This document shows positions 9,690-19,080 of a stretch of 23,917 bases of DNA, piece by piece; within the stretch, counting starts at the first letter, position 1; each line of letters opens with the position of its first letter. Made by a program: the position numbers and the translations under genes. This stretch comes from Terana coerulea (Eukaryota > Basidiomycota > Agaricomycetes > Polyporales > Phanerochaetaceae). Below the pieces are notes generated by a model. That model was not told the DNA's origin, did no database searches, and was given only the letters and a program-made list of their open reading frames with translations. Location: NCBI GenBank assembly GCA_024811115.1, contig JAKOGH010000726.1:1-23917 (forward strand). Reading direction: 5' to 3'.

Positions 9690-10950
9690 CAATGTCTGCG
9701 TTATCGTCCTTTCCATTCTCATATCCAGCCTGTCGTGAGAGTCCATCTGCCTTTCCGTTGGTCCGACCGGGTTTGTGCTGAAGCAGGAAATGATACTCGG
9801 CAAGTTCGGCACACCAACGTGCTTGCCATCGGTTCGGCTTCTGCGGCTTCCCGGAAGTATTCCAAGTTCTTGTGATCTGTCCAGATCTCGAAGTCCTGCC
9901 GGCGCCCCATTAGGTACTGGCGCCATTCGTCAAGTGCCGACATGATGGACATGAGTTCCTTATCGTAGATTTCATAGTTTCGCTCGGTGGCTGTGAACGC
10001 TTTAGAGAGAATGCGACAGGTTTCCATTTGCCATCCTGATGCTGTTTCAAGGGGTTGCACCATAGGCGAAGTCCGAAGCGTCACATTCAATTCGGAACTT
10101 GTCCTCGTCCGTGGGCATTGCTAGGACTGGGGTGGAACAGATGCGGTTCTTGAGTTCTTCGAAGGCTTCGGCTTGCTCGGGGTTCCATACGAACGTGGCA
10201 TTGCCGGTGAGGGAGGTGAAGCGGCTTTCGCGATCTTGCCGAAGTCTTTGATGAATCGCCGATAGGGTTAAGCGAGGAACGCCTGAATGTCCCGTTTGCA
10301 CGTGGGCTTCGGCCATTTCCTGACGCCTTCTACTTTGACTGGATCCATCTGGACTTGTCCTTCGGAGATCATGCGAGGTATTCGATCTCGAGTTGTTCGA
10401 ATCGCACTTCTCTGCCTTGAGGTACAACCGGTGTTCTGCTTACGTCCAGCACTCGCTGCACGATGCGGCGATGTTCTTCCAGATCCTGGTATAAATCATG
10501 ATGTCGTCGATGACCATCACGTGTCCTTCCTGGATCAGATCTCGGAAGATGTCGCCATCATTGTCTGGAACGTGGCTGGCGAATTGGTGAGACCGAAGAA
10601 CATGACTAGGGGTTCAAGAGTCCGCGGTTGTGATGAACGCCGCTTCTTTCTTCATCGCCTTCTTTGATCCGAATGTTGTAGCCCCATCTGACGCCTAACT
10701 TCGTGAAGTACTTGACCCTTTCAGCTTGTCTACCAGTTCCTGGATCAAAGGAAGTGGGTAACGATTCTTAATGGTTAAATTGTTAAGCTTTGGTAGTCTG
10801 TATACAGGTCGAAGCAAGCCATCCTTCTTCTCGACAAAGAAGAACGGAGCTGCCCAGGGTGACTTAGAAGGATACACGTCCGGATCGAAGGTTCTCTTCT
10901 AGGAAGTCGTCTAGCGCTTCTGTTCATCTAACGTGTGAGGGTACGATTTT
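9690..10950 (-). pseudogene. Reverse transcriptase and RNase H region of chromovirus pol
   Basis: RT begins with SKSPWAAPFFFVEKKDG and KLNNLTIKNRYPLPLIQELV (10715-10870), then IFRDLIQEGHVMVIDDIMIY (about 10490-10560), where the usual catalytic Y-x-D-D reads V-I-D-D (IDD at 10503-10511). RNase H follows: FRIECDASDFAYG (about 10070-10110), then ILSKAFTATERNYEIYDKEL and FEIWTDHKNLEYFRE (about 9850-10010), with the tail in another frame near 9720. Several one- or two-base shifts split the domain, for example near 10062 and near 9850. Confidence 0.87.
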
Positions 10951-10999
10951 CCTCCCACTGGCATAGCGCCTGGCGTTAGCTCAATCGCGCGGTCCCACG

Positions 11000-11600
11000 G
11001 GCGCCGTTCTGGTAGTGAATCGAAGTTTTCTTTAGCAAAGACGTCCTTGTACTTGTGATAATACTCAGAACTAGTTCCTCGAAAGGTTTCTTTGCTTTCT
11101 TTGCATTTTCTTCGATTGCCAGATCCATAGCCACATTGGTTTTAGCGCGAATGTGAGCGCCGCCTGTTCGCGACGTAGCTGCCAGTCGAAAACGAAGATT
11201 TGTTCCCTCCTCAAGATGAGCCTCCGGATCATTCGGGATTTCGTGCTCGTCATCCTCAATGCCAATTAGGCGTTGTACGTAATCACAAGTGGCTGGACAT
11301 CTATCGAACTGGAGTGTGCGATCTTCCAGTTGATTGATGGGTTGCAATTCCAACCACTCATATCCGAGGAAAATGGACGTATTCCCAAGGTTGGTGACAG
11401 CGAATGACATTTGCTCACGTGATCCTGAATCTTGACTCTGAGATCGACACATTCTGTGATCGGACCGCCCATTGGCTGCCATCGGCGTTGTACACTGGGA
11501 TTGGAACAGGCAATTTGGTTGTTGCAATGCCATGTTCCTGTACAAATGTCTGATCAACGAAGATCCAGTGCATCCGGAGTCTAGCAGAGCTTTTACCGAA
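11000..11600 (-). pseudogene. Retropepsin-like protease region of chromovirus
   Basis: The minus strand reads, across frames, NADGSPMGG-like bases near 11470, then MSFAVTNLGNTSIFLGYEWL (about 11350-11410) and INQLEDRTLQFDRCP (about 11290). This is the flap-to-C-terminal pattern of Ty3/gypsy aspartic proteases, where FLGYEWL corresponds to the usual F-G-x-D-W-L. The active-site DSG triad would lie near 11570-11600 and is not in a clean frame. Confidence 0.65.
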
Positions 11601-11949
11601 AGGATTCAGAGGTGTCCAAATGTAGTGACAATCATTGGGACATCAATCTGATTGCCTTTCGGCCTCGGATGTATCTCGGGCGACTCTTTAATTCCGAAGG
11701 TATACAGTTGCTTGGTCTCGTGACATAGAAGCAATATTTTGGGCGCTTGCTAGCGTGGCATCTACCTGACGCTTTGCATGCACCCATCCTTCCAGAATCT
11801 TAACAGCTGCTTCAGCATCGTGACGTGGTCCACTGATGGACCCACGCCCGGAGTCCACGGAACTTCTCTTACCCATTTGGGTTTTGACACAGGTTCTTTC
11901 TCTACTGTTGGTGTAGACGTGTTTTCTGGTAATGAACGGGGAATTAAGC

Positions 11950-13300
11950 ACGGTGTTGAACCGCCACGCTGCTCAGCAGACGCCCTTCAGAATAACATTG
12001 CGGTGATTCGTCTAACACTATGGTACAACAGTAATTGAGAAATGATTCTAGGCTCTTCACGTCTGTGCTTTCGCTGAGCCGCCTGAAAACCTTGAGAAGC
12101 TTCATGAACGAAGATTTGACCACGCGATGGATGCGTTCCTCCATTCCATCAGGGAACGAATCAGCTTGAGCCGACGACGGCTTGGGCTTATCGTCCCTTC
12201 ATCAAGGGGCGCCAGGAGACGCGCGCACCACGGCGAGTTTCGGCAGGGGGCAGTCGCGCGACAAATGTCCTTTCTGATGGCAATTGAAACAAAGCCCTTC
12301 CTTTCGGGCCCTGTCCAGGTTCATCGGTTGACCGGCCCTCCGTAGGTTATGCCGGTTCCATCTCGACGATCTGCTCGGTGCTGCGGGCCAGGTGAAGACG
12401 CTGCCGGCGCCTGACTAGGGGTTTGCGGCTTGGGAGCCGGTTTGTGGGACTGACTGCCCCGAGGTTCTTCTCTGGCTTTGGTAGTGCCTCCTCTGATTCT
12501 CGTCCATGTTCGGCGATGCGCATGTACGCCGAGCACTACCGCTGGGACGTCTTCCCGACTCCAGACCGCGCCGAAGACTCGCCTGAGAGAGCTTCGTCGA
12601 GGTAGTCAATGAGAATCACTGACTGCGCGTCGAGCTGCTCCTGAAATGCCGACCGCGCGGGAGGCGTACATCTCGGCCGCTGCTTTGAACTCTCGAACGC
12701 TCATGCTTCCCTGCTTCAGCTCCTTCAGCTTCTGCAAGGCGTCTGAGTGCCGGTCATGCGAGAATTGCTTGACCAGGCGTTCTTGAAAACACCCCAATCT
12801 GCTCGTGCAAAATCAGTGCTTTCGAGATAGGCCTCGGCCCACTCTCCGGCCGATCCGCCCTGCATGTAAGAACGAATGTGATTTTTGCTCGATCTGATCG
12901 GAGCTTCTTATGGTGGTTTGCGAAGATGTTCAGCCTGATTTGCTTCCATCAGGCTTCCCAATCTTTCGGCTTCCGCCGAAGGTGTCCGCCCGCTGCTTGC
13001 CGCACGCGCGATCGCGTCGCGGTCATCATCGCTGCGCGATCTCGATGTCCCGACCTCCACCTCCGGGGCCGCCGCCTCCGCTTCCGCCTCGTTACTCCAA
13101 AGGAGGGTCCTCCGGCCGGCGGGCTCTCCGGGCGCTTGCCACCACTCCTCTCATCTCGAGCTCCTGGGCCGCGAATTCCACAACGTTGGCAGGTTGTTTT
13201 TCCGCTAGCGTGTGAACAAGGCTGCTCGGCGCATTCCTTGGTTATGGTGGTACCTCCCGCAGTGGAAATAGATGAGTTTGTTCCCAAGCATCAAACTATT
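11950..13300 (-). pseudogene. Gag region with CCHC zinc knuckle
   Basis: Read on the minus strand: a Gly/Arg/Pro-rich stretch near 13040-13150, a capsid-like segment LNIFANHHKKLRSDRAKITF (about 12880-12940), GGSAGEWAEAYLES (about 12830), then LQKLKELKQGSMSVREFKAA (about 12680-12745), and the zinc knuckle CFNCHQKGHLSRDC at 12250-12291 (C-x2-C-x4-H-x4-C). The pieces lie in different frames and no full-length gag is open. Confidence 0.8.
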
Positions 13301-14359
13301 ATGGTTGAGTCGACGCATGAGCAGGGATCGTCGTAACCGCCTGCCCGATGCGAGTGTAGGTAGCGTGGCCAATGCCGCTGCTATGACCAAAAATTCAACG
13401 CGTTCGCGGTGATCGGGTAGAGGCGTCTCCGCTGCCGTGGTCCTCAGTATCTTTACTGGGCGACGACTTCGCCTTCGGATTCGGGGATGATAGGGGATGG
13501 AGCGTGGGGAATGGAAGTCAACCGGTAACGGCTGAGGGATGATTATGGAGTAGGTGGGTTGACACTGGTATCGCCGGCTTGCACGTAGTATGAAGAGTAT
13601 TTGCGCTTGGTTTCTAAACTCACTGCGCAAGTACCACACTTGACACTTGGATTAGTGTCTGCGTGAACACACTTTGGGTCGCGGCACGAATACCACTTGT
13701 CGCTGCTTCTGATAGATGGGTCTCCCGTAGTCGTGGAAAAGTGATGAGGTCGTCTTATACAAGGGCACGAGTCGCCTCCAGCCATACACGAGTGAAGCCT
13801 ATTCAAGGCAGCCTGCAATACTCTTCAACCCAAATGAAGAGCACGAGGATAGAAGTTGTCTTAGAGGAATTCGAAATTCTCAACACGTGCTACTACTGAT
13901 ACGGCTACGAGTTACCAGTGTTCTGCTGTTTAATCCCGCTGCGGTCTACCGACTTCTCGGTTGCAGCTTAACTCTAAGGGGCACGAGCCCAAAGAGCGCC
14001 TGTCTCGCCTTCCGATTACCGCTTTTACTAGCTTCCCACACCCAAGGGTGCGCCCAAAGGTTCCCAGCCGATCAAAGAGCACCGGGTTAGGGTGTCTAAG
14101 GTACAGCTATCCGAGATGAAGCTCGGAACCGTTGAGTTGGATCAGCGGGGTACTGATTGGGTAACTAGTCGCGTGTGCATGGGGCAAACGGGGGATGGTC
14201 AATACCGAGTTCACGGGCCGTTCTATGCGGGTGATTACGGTCCGGTGTACTAGGTTCTAAACTCAATCTACACGATCCTCCTATACAGGACGGACGGGCA
14301 ACGGGTGGGTGTTCTGGGTAGAACGGGTGGAGCAACGAGAGATCGTCGCAGGGTAGGAT
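13301..14359 (-). other. Untranslated leader and gag 5' part of chromovirus
   Basis: It lies between the primer-binding site and recognisable gag. Short minus-strand frames (13543-13818, 13205-13639) may include the gag N-terminus, but I recognise nothing in them. Bases 13887-14359 contain no useful frame and are probably leader with packaging signals. Confidence 0.5.
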
Positions 14360-14370
14360 AGTCTCGAGCT
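14360..14370 (-). other. Primer-binding site complementary to the element's own transcript (self-priming)
   Basis: On the minus strand AGCTCGAGACT begins two bases after the 5' LTR. Its exact reverse complement AGTCTCGAGCT lies inside the LTR at 14470-14480, 33 bases downstream of a TATA box (14506-14513). It would thus be at or very near the transcript's 5' end, as in Tf1, where the first 11 nt of the RNA fold back to prime. No TGG-type tRNA site is present. Confidence 0.75.
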
Positions 14371-14372
14371 TA

Positions 14373-14690
14373 TGTCAACAACAACTAGTACAGCTGTACC
14401 AGGTGTGACGCTCTCAACTGGGACGGAACTAGTGGTGCAGTCTCCGAGTAACTAGCTGGGGAACAGACCAGCTCGAGACTGGCTTTCTCTGTTGAAGACG
14501 GTAGCTACTTATACAGGTGTAGTCCTAAACTGTACAGTACCACCCGGTATCCTTGTGTATGTACTAGAGCGGTCCAGAACAATAGAGAAACATACGGAAA
14601 CCACAAGTATCGATGAGAGAACAATAGATAGGGGTAGAAGACAAATGGAAATGAAAAGAATACCCTAGAGACGCCCAGAAGTTCATGACA
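14373..14690 (-). repeat. 5' LTR of chromovirus
   Basis: It is 318 bp and matches 7758-8075 except at 14406 (T versus C). TATAAGTA (minus strand, 14506-14513) is the likely promoter; the start of R would be near 14480, giving U3 of about 210 bp. Confidence 0.95.
14506..14513 (-). promoter_or_regulatory. TATA box of the chromovirus LTR
   Basis: TATAAGTA on the minus strand lies 33 bases before the sequence complementary to the primer-binding site, a normal TATA-to-start spacing. Confidence 0.6.
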
Positions 14691-14695
14691 GCGTC
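14691..14695. repeat. Target site duplication of LTR retrotransposon, right copy
   Basis: GCGTC follows the terminal TGACA. Joining the helicase across the insertion with one copy gives codons S-E-G-R-D-V in frame. Confidence 0.9.
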
Positions 14696-14894
14696 CTTCC
14701 GAAAGGTCATGTCCATGAGCAGACTGGAACTGGCGGAGCTCTTGAACTCGACACTTCTTGCGCACAACGTCGTCAAGCCAGAGACGAGAACCAACAGCGG
14801 GCGAATCAACTTGCATTCTGGAAGCGGAGATGTTGTACAGGAAAGTAATTAACTCAAGCTCAGTACACGAACATACACGCTTTGAACGCGTCCA

Positions 14895-15004
14895 GTCTCC
14901 CAGGCCCGCCACGTGGTCAGTGCCGTGATGGCCAGGCAATGCCTGACGTGCCGTTTCAAATTCCGGGACCCTCCTCAGAAGACCCCCAGTTTGAATGTAG
15001 ACTG
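14895..15004 (-). repeat. R-type (short) terminal inverted end of outer element
   Basis: Read inward from 15004: CAGTCTACATTCAAACT, then the core GGGGGTCTTCTGAGG and GGTCCCGGAATTTG, then ACGGCACGTCAGGCATTGCC with a near-perfect CAGGCA/TGCCTG palindrome. It matches the inner element's left end (6964 onward) for about 100 bp, except that the inner copy has a degraded core. It lacks the roughly 60 extra bases and TATA box of the L-type end. Confidence 0.82.
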
Positions 15005-15013
15005 GGAGAGCAC
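15005..15013. repeat. Target site duplication, right copy, outer element
   Basis: GGAGAGCAC follows the R-type end; see 4593-4601. The flanking bases after it (GACCAGGC) would have been continuous with 4601 before insertion. Confidence 0.75.
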
Positions 15014-15451
15014 GACCAGGCTTTGACCAGGTTCAGTCCGCACCGCCGAGCCTGCTCTCAGCGCATTCGTCTCCTCCCACATCCTACGACTGCGGCCTTT
15101 TAGACTGTCTATTCTTCCTGGGAAATGCTCTGCAATCGACGACGCACCGAATCGAACTCTAATCACCCGGGGCTTCGTGCCTTTTCCCTTGGCTTGCACC
15201 CGCTGGACTGTGGCGGAACCTCCTCTCCCACTTGGAACCCCGCGCGGAAAGATTCCAGTGATGCTCGCCTCGAAATCAGCGACTCTCCACAGCGTTCTTG
15301 CGGGTGGGATATATCCGTGTGATAAGCTCGCGCCTACCGGACCGTCCCAGCGCCGCCCATGAGGGGGACGGCAATGACATAAATTACAGAGCCCTCACCA
15401 TCAAGACGCTACTATGCCCGCTGGGCCCCGTCGTTACACCCCCATGCTACG

Positions 15452-16051
15452 ATGTCCTCCACGATCCCTATCACGCCGGCGATAAATCCTGCCATCGTCC
15501 CGCTCGCCGTGTTATGCGGGGGCTCGTCTTAGGTGGCATAGCCGCCATTCTTATAACGCGGAAAGTCACGAGAAGGCGCATCCTCTTGGACCAGCGATTA
15601 GCTGCGGAGGCCAAGACTGCGGAGGAGAGGTTGGGGGACAAACCGGTGTTGGCGGACGTGTACGTTGGACCTGGGCCAAACATGACGTCCATAGACCATG
15701 GGGAGCTGCCTTGGACGGCCATCCTGGTGCGTAACAAAGCGTAGTCAACCTGCACGCAAATCAACCGTGTTCAATATCTGCTAGCCAATATCCAGCACGC
15801 AGAATGAGCATCTGTTGAGCCCACACCCTCACATCGTGATCGAAAGTCGTCCAGGCTACTCGCGCGCAGTGCTCGTGGATGGGAATGTCCTGCAAATATC
15901 GGTGGGCATTGCCATGCCCAAACCATCACCTCCCGAAGGCACGAAGCTGCTGCCACCATCCATCGAATCCCTAGACTATAGCATAGGCACTTCGGAGGTC
16001 GTGGTCTGCAGCCTACTCCACGCGCGGCACCGGTTGATCGGGCTGAACTAG
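15452..16051 (+). CDS. Small single-pass membrane protein of unknown function
   Basis: It reads from the ATG at 15452 (MSSTIPITPAINPAIVPLAV) through a hydrophobic segment (residues about 14-38, continuing LVLGGIAAILITRK), a basic stop-transfer (KVTRRR), and a cytosolic charged stretch (LAAEAKTAEERLGDKPVLAD). After a 58-bp intron (15727-15784, GTGCGT...GCTAG) it ends with a conserved-looking tail (LQISVGIAMPKPSPPEG, SLDYSIGTSEVVV). About 180 aa. The frame shifts by one base in the G5 run at 15518-15522, within the membrane segment. Unnamed proteins with one helix and an I-A-M-P-x-P tail are common in agaricomycetes; no function is known to me. The outer transposon ends about 440 bp upstream and probably displaced its promoter. 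Confidence 0.6.
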
Positions 16052-16997
16052 AGGATTTAAGGGTCAAACATTCACATGTCCGCGCCACTTTCATGAAGCC
16101 CACAAGCTATCGACGCTCTCATTTCGAACCAACAACAATCTGTAACATACCCTCGTGTATTCATGTATAGAAGCTTGTGTAATTACCGTGCGGCGCGACG
16201 TATACATAACTCTTGACGAAACTTAAAGCGTGCTGTACACCGCATTGTGCGGAAGTCGACCGTTGCGGTCATAGGTTCCCGGCAACCTTCGGGAGGCAGT
16301 AGCGTAGTGGAGCTGCATAGTGGCTACTCACCGGCACCGGTCGTACACGGGCTGGCTTGGGGCTGTTTTCCGCCACGTTGTGGAGCGGCCATAAACGGTA
16401 TGTTTGTTTTTGCGCTTCTTGCTCCACAGCGTCCTTCCCACCTCACGCACAGCGGGTGTCTTCAAGTTTTCTCCGCGACAGAACTCAAAATCTGACAGGC
16501 CACAATCGAGCCAACTTGCGGGAGCGCAGAGTGCTCCAAGTGCTCACCTGAAATGTCGAGCAAAGCCGTACACCTGGTAAGTACCGCCGGCGCTTAGTGG
16601 TAGATTCGGTTGGGAGACAGTCTTTGCGCAAATCTTCTGGTGTAAATCGGGAGAACAGTTAGTACGTATTTGCTGCTGATAACCTATGCAACGTTAACGC
16701 GGATTTGCCTGTATTTCTTCCGAGGCAGTGGATGACTTTCCGTAACGTTTTACAGCCCGTAAACTGCTGTAAACCGTCGTAAACCTGTGATTTGATGGGG
16801 AGCAGCCCGGAGAATGAAGTTGTAGCCAATAGAGAATGTGCGGACAGTGAATGAAACACAATGCCGAGATGCCATAAGTCAGCCTCAGCAAGCCTTATGG
16901 CATTCCTGCATCGACTGATGGCATCATTACAAGCAAAGCGTTCCCTTGACCAGGCCGCGCCTGGCTGCGCCTCGGTGATGCCTTCTAAAGGCTGAAT

Positions 16998-17026
16998 CTA
17001 CGGAGGTAAAATACACCCCTCCGTAG
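16998..17026. other. Perfect hairpin, 9-bp arms
   Basis: CTACGGAGG and CCTCCGTAG flank an 11-base loop, with no gene on either side within 900 bp. It could be a small terminator, a MITE remnant or chance. Confidence 0.5.
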
Positions 17027-18373
17027 ACAGCCTTCCACGGCAGCTTCATATCAGGAAGGTGGGCGTCCGTTCTTAGTAGGCGCTCGACGCTGGAGCTGGC
17101 CGCTTCCTCCCTATGGCGTAATGACTGCTGGGAAAGGTCAGATAGCCACAAAAACATGTAAAACAGCATATTTAACGTACTTTATATGTGATGCTCCGGA
17201 TGAACCAATGAACCAATGTGCTTACAAGGAAGACTCTACCACCTTGTATTTCAAGTTTATTCAGAAGCTTCAACGATTATGTCAAGCAAGCCATTAGTCA
17301 CAGTTGTTTGTCCCAATACAAAGCTAACCACAGTTTCAACCAATAGTGATTTTGTGGTGGGCCTTTCTCTCTGAATTCATGACAGGAAGATCCATGCTCT
17401 GCTCGGTATGACCGACATGGCCCTATTTGGCAGATGCATGGTACGCATCACTGGGCGTTGATCGCGCGGGAACTGCCCATGTGGTGGCGACCCCGAATCA
17501 TTTCTCAGTTTGCTCTCGACCTCTCATTGGCTCCTCATTGATTCAAACTCCGACTGAAACGTATCTAGCTTTACGGACATTTACAGATTAAAAACCTTAC
17601 GGAAGGTCATCCAGTGACTACTGCACGTCGGCACTGCACCCGAAGTCTTATACTCCACAGCGCCTGCCCCACGCCGACAGTCGGGAGTCCCCGCGAGTTG
17701 TGTGTCCACCGAGGTCCACTGCCCCCACAATTCTGGCGAGGAGCAAGAATACGCTCCACCACGCCTAGGATGTGGTGGCCTATGGAAACAACGGAGCCCT
17801 GCAATGGAGTACCTGGTCTCCAGTACGCCGCACGACTGCCATGACGTGAACGCGCGAGACGGAAATATAAGAAGGAGCCGGCTTTTGAAGGGGCGAGCAG
17901 CTGCAGCTCGATCGTCGTCTTCCGCAGATCCTCGTGAAGGGCTCAAGCTCTCAAGGTAATTCCTCCACCGCCGGTCTCTTTCGTCAAGCCCAGTGCTAGT
18001 AGCCGTTATCGATATCTGGAGCACATACACCGGGCTAACCTTTATTCCCCAATAATGGACTCCGTTAATTGCGATGACGACACGCCCAGCGCAAATCTTT
18101 CCAGGTTCACGACGTTCGCAGGGATACTCCGGCGGTCAACGATATTTCCAGCGAGGGCTTGATATCTCCACGACCTTGTTGATGGGAGAGAAGTGCTGCT
18201 TCAGTCGGTAGTGGCCGGCTCGCGGGCTGATGGCGACGGGGCGTAGCGCGAATCGGGGTCCGGTCCTCAAACTGAGAAATGTATGTCGTCAGCATCCCGG
18301 ACGCATGGGGGACTGCAGTGGGCGATGACATCAGGGCTGAACGTTCTCGCAACGCGGCCGCCATTCGTCAGTG

Positions 18374-18395
18374 CGGGGCATCACAGCATGCCCCG
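18374..18395. other. Perfect hairpin, 8-bp arms
   Basis: CGGGGCAT and ATGCCCCG flank a 6-base loop about 195 bp upstream of the 18590 gene, within its likely promoter or 5' UTR. A role in regulation is possible but unsupported beyond position. Confidence 0.5.
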
Positions 18396-18589
18396 AGACA
18401 AGGTGGCATCCGTCGGCCTGGTATTTAAACCGCTCGCCGCCGGCCTTTCTCATCCTACTACTTGCGAAATACGTCGGTGCACTCCCACCAGACACATCGC
18501 GCGGCTGCTCATGCTGCGGCACTGGGTACGCTCTCCGGCTCAACTTCAGGGCGTATTGCTCACACGAAGGCGTAGAAACACTTACTCTT

Positions 18590-19080
18590 ATGACCAACCA
18601 CTTATGGCTGGTGTGGTACCGCGCCCAGAGTCCAATGGGCCCAAAGCACTGGTCGCTGTTTGTGACATACGACGATACCGACGAAGAGGCCCTCGGGACC
18701 ATCTATCAGGTACGTAGGCCCGTGTGTATCTGCCTCGCCTAGCCAGGAAACTGAGCGCTTGACCTGCAGGTTGAAGGCGACGGCTGGGGACTGGCCAGTT
18801 CACTTTCCGCGTCTGCCGCGGCATGCAGCTCAAGGGTGCACGCGGCAGCCAAGCGTACGAGTCGCGGCTGTATCTGGGCACGATCCGCGACGGTGTGAAC
18901 GGGATGATGCATGAGTACTGCGCGGCCGCGGCGGAGCTGATCAACGAACACAACACCGAGCACGTCGTCGGTGAGTCCAACTGCCAGGACTGGAGCCTGC
19001 TTGTCGTCAAAAGCCTCGAGGACGGCCGGTTCATCCCCGGCGGCACGCAAAACAGGGCGGCGGCGTGCCCGCGAAGATGA
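18590..19080 (+). CDS. Conserved fungal protein of unknown function
   Basis: Exon 1 (18590-18709, 40 codons) reads MTNHLWLVWYRAQSPMG and HWSLFVTYDDTDEEALGTIY. A 60-bp intron (18710-18769, GTACGT...TGCAG) follows. Exon 2 starts VEGDGWG, then in another frame GQFTFRVCRGMQLKG, SRLYLGTIRDGVNGMMHEY and GESNCQDWSLLVVKSLEDG. One base missing from the G4 run at about 18784 explains the shift. The H-W-S-L-F and N-C-Q-D-W blocks resemble a family of short uncharacterised fungal proteins in which an early His and a later N-C-x-x-W are conserved, reminiscent of small papain-fold-like hydrolases; that resemblance is a guess. The end is unclear: the frame stops at 19080, but another frame (19063-19148) might be the real C-terminus after a further shift. 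Confidence 0.6.

Larger units (their letters stand above)
7758..14690 (-). mobile_element. Ty3/gypsy chromovirus (Tf1-type) LTR retrotransposon
   Basis: The element is 6933 bp, reading on the minus strand. The order from the 5' LTR (right) to the 3' LTR (left) is leader, gag with CCHC knuckle, protease, reverse transcriptase, RNase H, integrase and chromodomain. The two 318-bp LTRs begin TGTCA and end TGACA, and differ at one position by eye (C at 7791, T at 14406). It is inserted in the helicase codons just before Walker A. Every domain is crossed by frame shifts or stops, so the copy cannot make its own enzymes although the LTRs say it arrived recently. Confidence 0.93.
6568..14816 (-). pseudogene. 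RecQ-like SF2 DNA helicase, 5' half, split by two insertions
   Basis: Three minus-strand pieces join in frame. Piece 1 (14691-14816) runs MQVDSPAVGSRLWLDDVV to DLSEGR. Piece 2 (7618-7752, exon) runs DVFLVVAPAQGKTTVLLAPL (Walker A, AQGKT) to VPTKVLGEQQ. Piece 3 (6568-6901) follows a 54-bp intron (6902-6955) and runs MATLEKYDIRALAINEDT, VMSPQMLEAERM, FFIDEVHLLDEESGTWRVAY (motif II, DEVH) to TTWAAVT (motif III region). The order matches the first RecA lobe of RecQ-like ATP-dependent helicases, abundant in agaricomycete genomes. Piece 1 is parted from piece 2 by the LTR retrotransposon, and piece 2 from the intron by the 653-bp element; both restore the frame when removed. The second RecA lobe is gone beyond about 6567. 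An upstream in-frame extension to 14939 exists, so the true start is not settled. In the intact parent the helicase was probably element cargo working with the transposase. Confidence 0.75.
4602..15004. mobile_element. Composite TIR DNA transposon carrying DUF6589-associated transposase and RecQ-like helicase
   Basis: The element is bounded by direct repeats GGAGAGCAC at 4593-4601 and 15005-15013, and ends in related inverted termini (TAGGCTCTAGGAC at left, CAGTCTACATTCAAACT read inward at right). Taking out the 653-bp relative and the LTR retrotransposon with their duplications leaves about 2.8 kb. Inside are a transposase gene reading inward from the left and a helicase reading inward from the right, joined tail to tail at about 6567 with the C-terminal half of each missing. 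It is therefore an internally deleted copy of a larger autonomous element. It sits between the divergent starts of the efflux carrier and a small membrane protein, which were about 650 bp apart before insertion. The DUF6589 link suggests relatives of the KDZ-like transposons of agaricomycetes; that placement is inference. Confidence 0.8.
16052..18589. other. Long intergenic stretch without a recognisable gene
   Basis: Open frames here (for example minus 17581-18030) show no family I know and no coherent exon chain. A TATA-like ATATAAGAAG at about 17865 is followed by GC-rich sequence without a good start. Two perfect hairpins lie at 16998-17026 and 18374-18395. A cluster of three TAAAC motifs (GTAAAC/TGTAAAC, the forkhead core) lies at about 16757-16785, and GAACCAAT occurs twice near 17203-17217. 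Confidence 0.5.

Noticed and set aside
13887..14359. rRNA- or tRNA-like sequence in the GC-rich leader
   Set aside because: There is no recognisable rRNA core or cloverleaf, and the position is explained as the retrotransposon leader.
4602..15004. TET/JBP dioxygenase cargo, as reported for some KDZ elements
   Set aside because: No H-x-D iron-binding motif in a suitable frame was found in the non-nested parts.
17581..18030. 149-codon minus-strand open frame
   Set aside because: GC-rich sequence favours long frames; I see no family motif, no consistent codon pattern and no exon partners.
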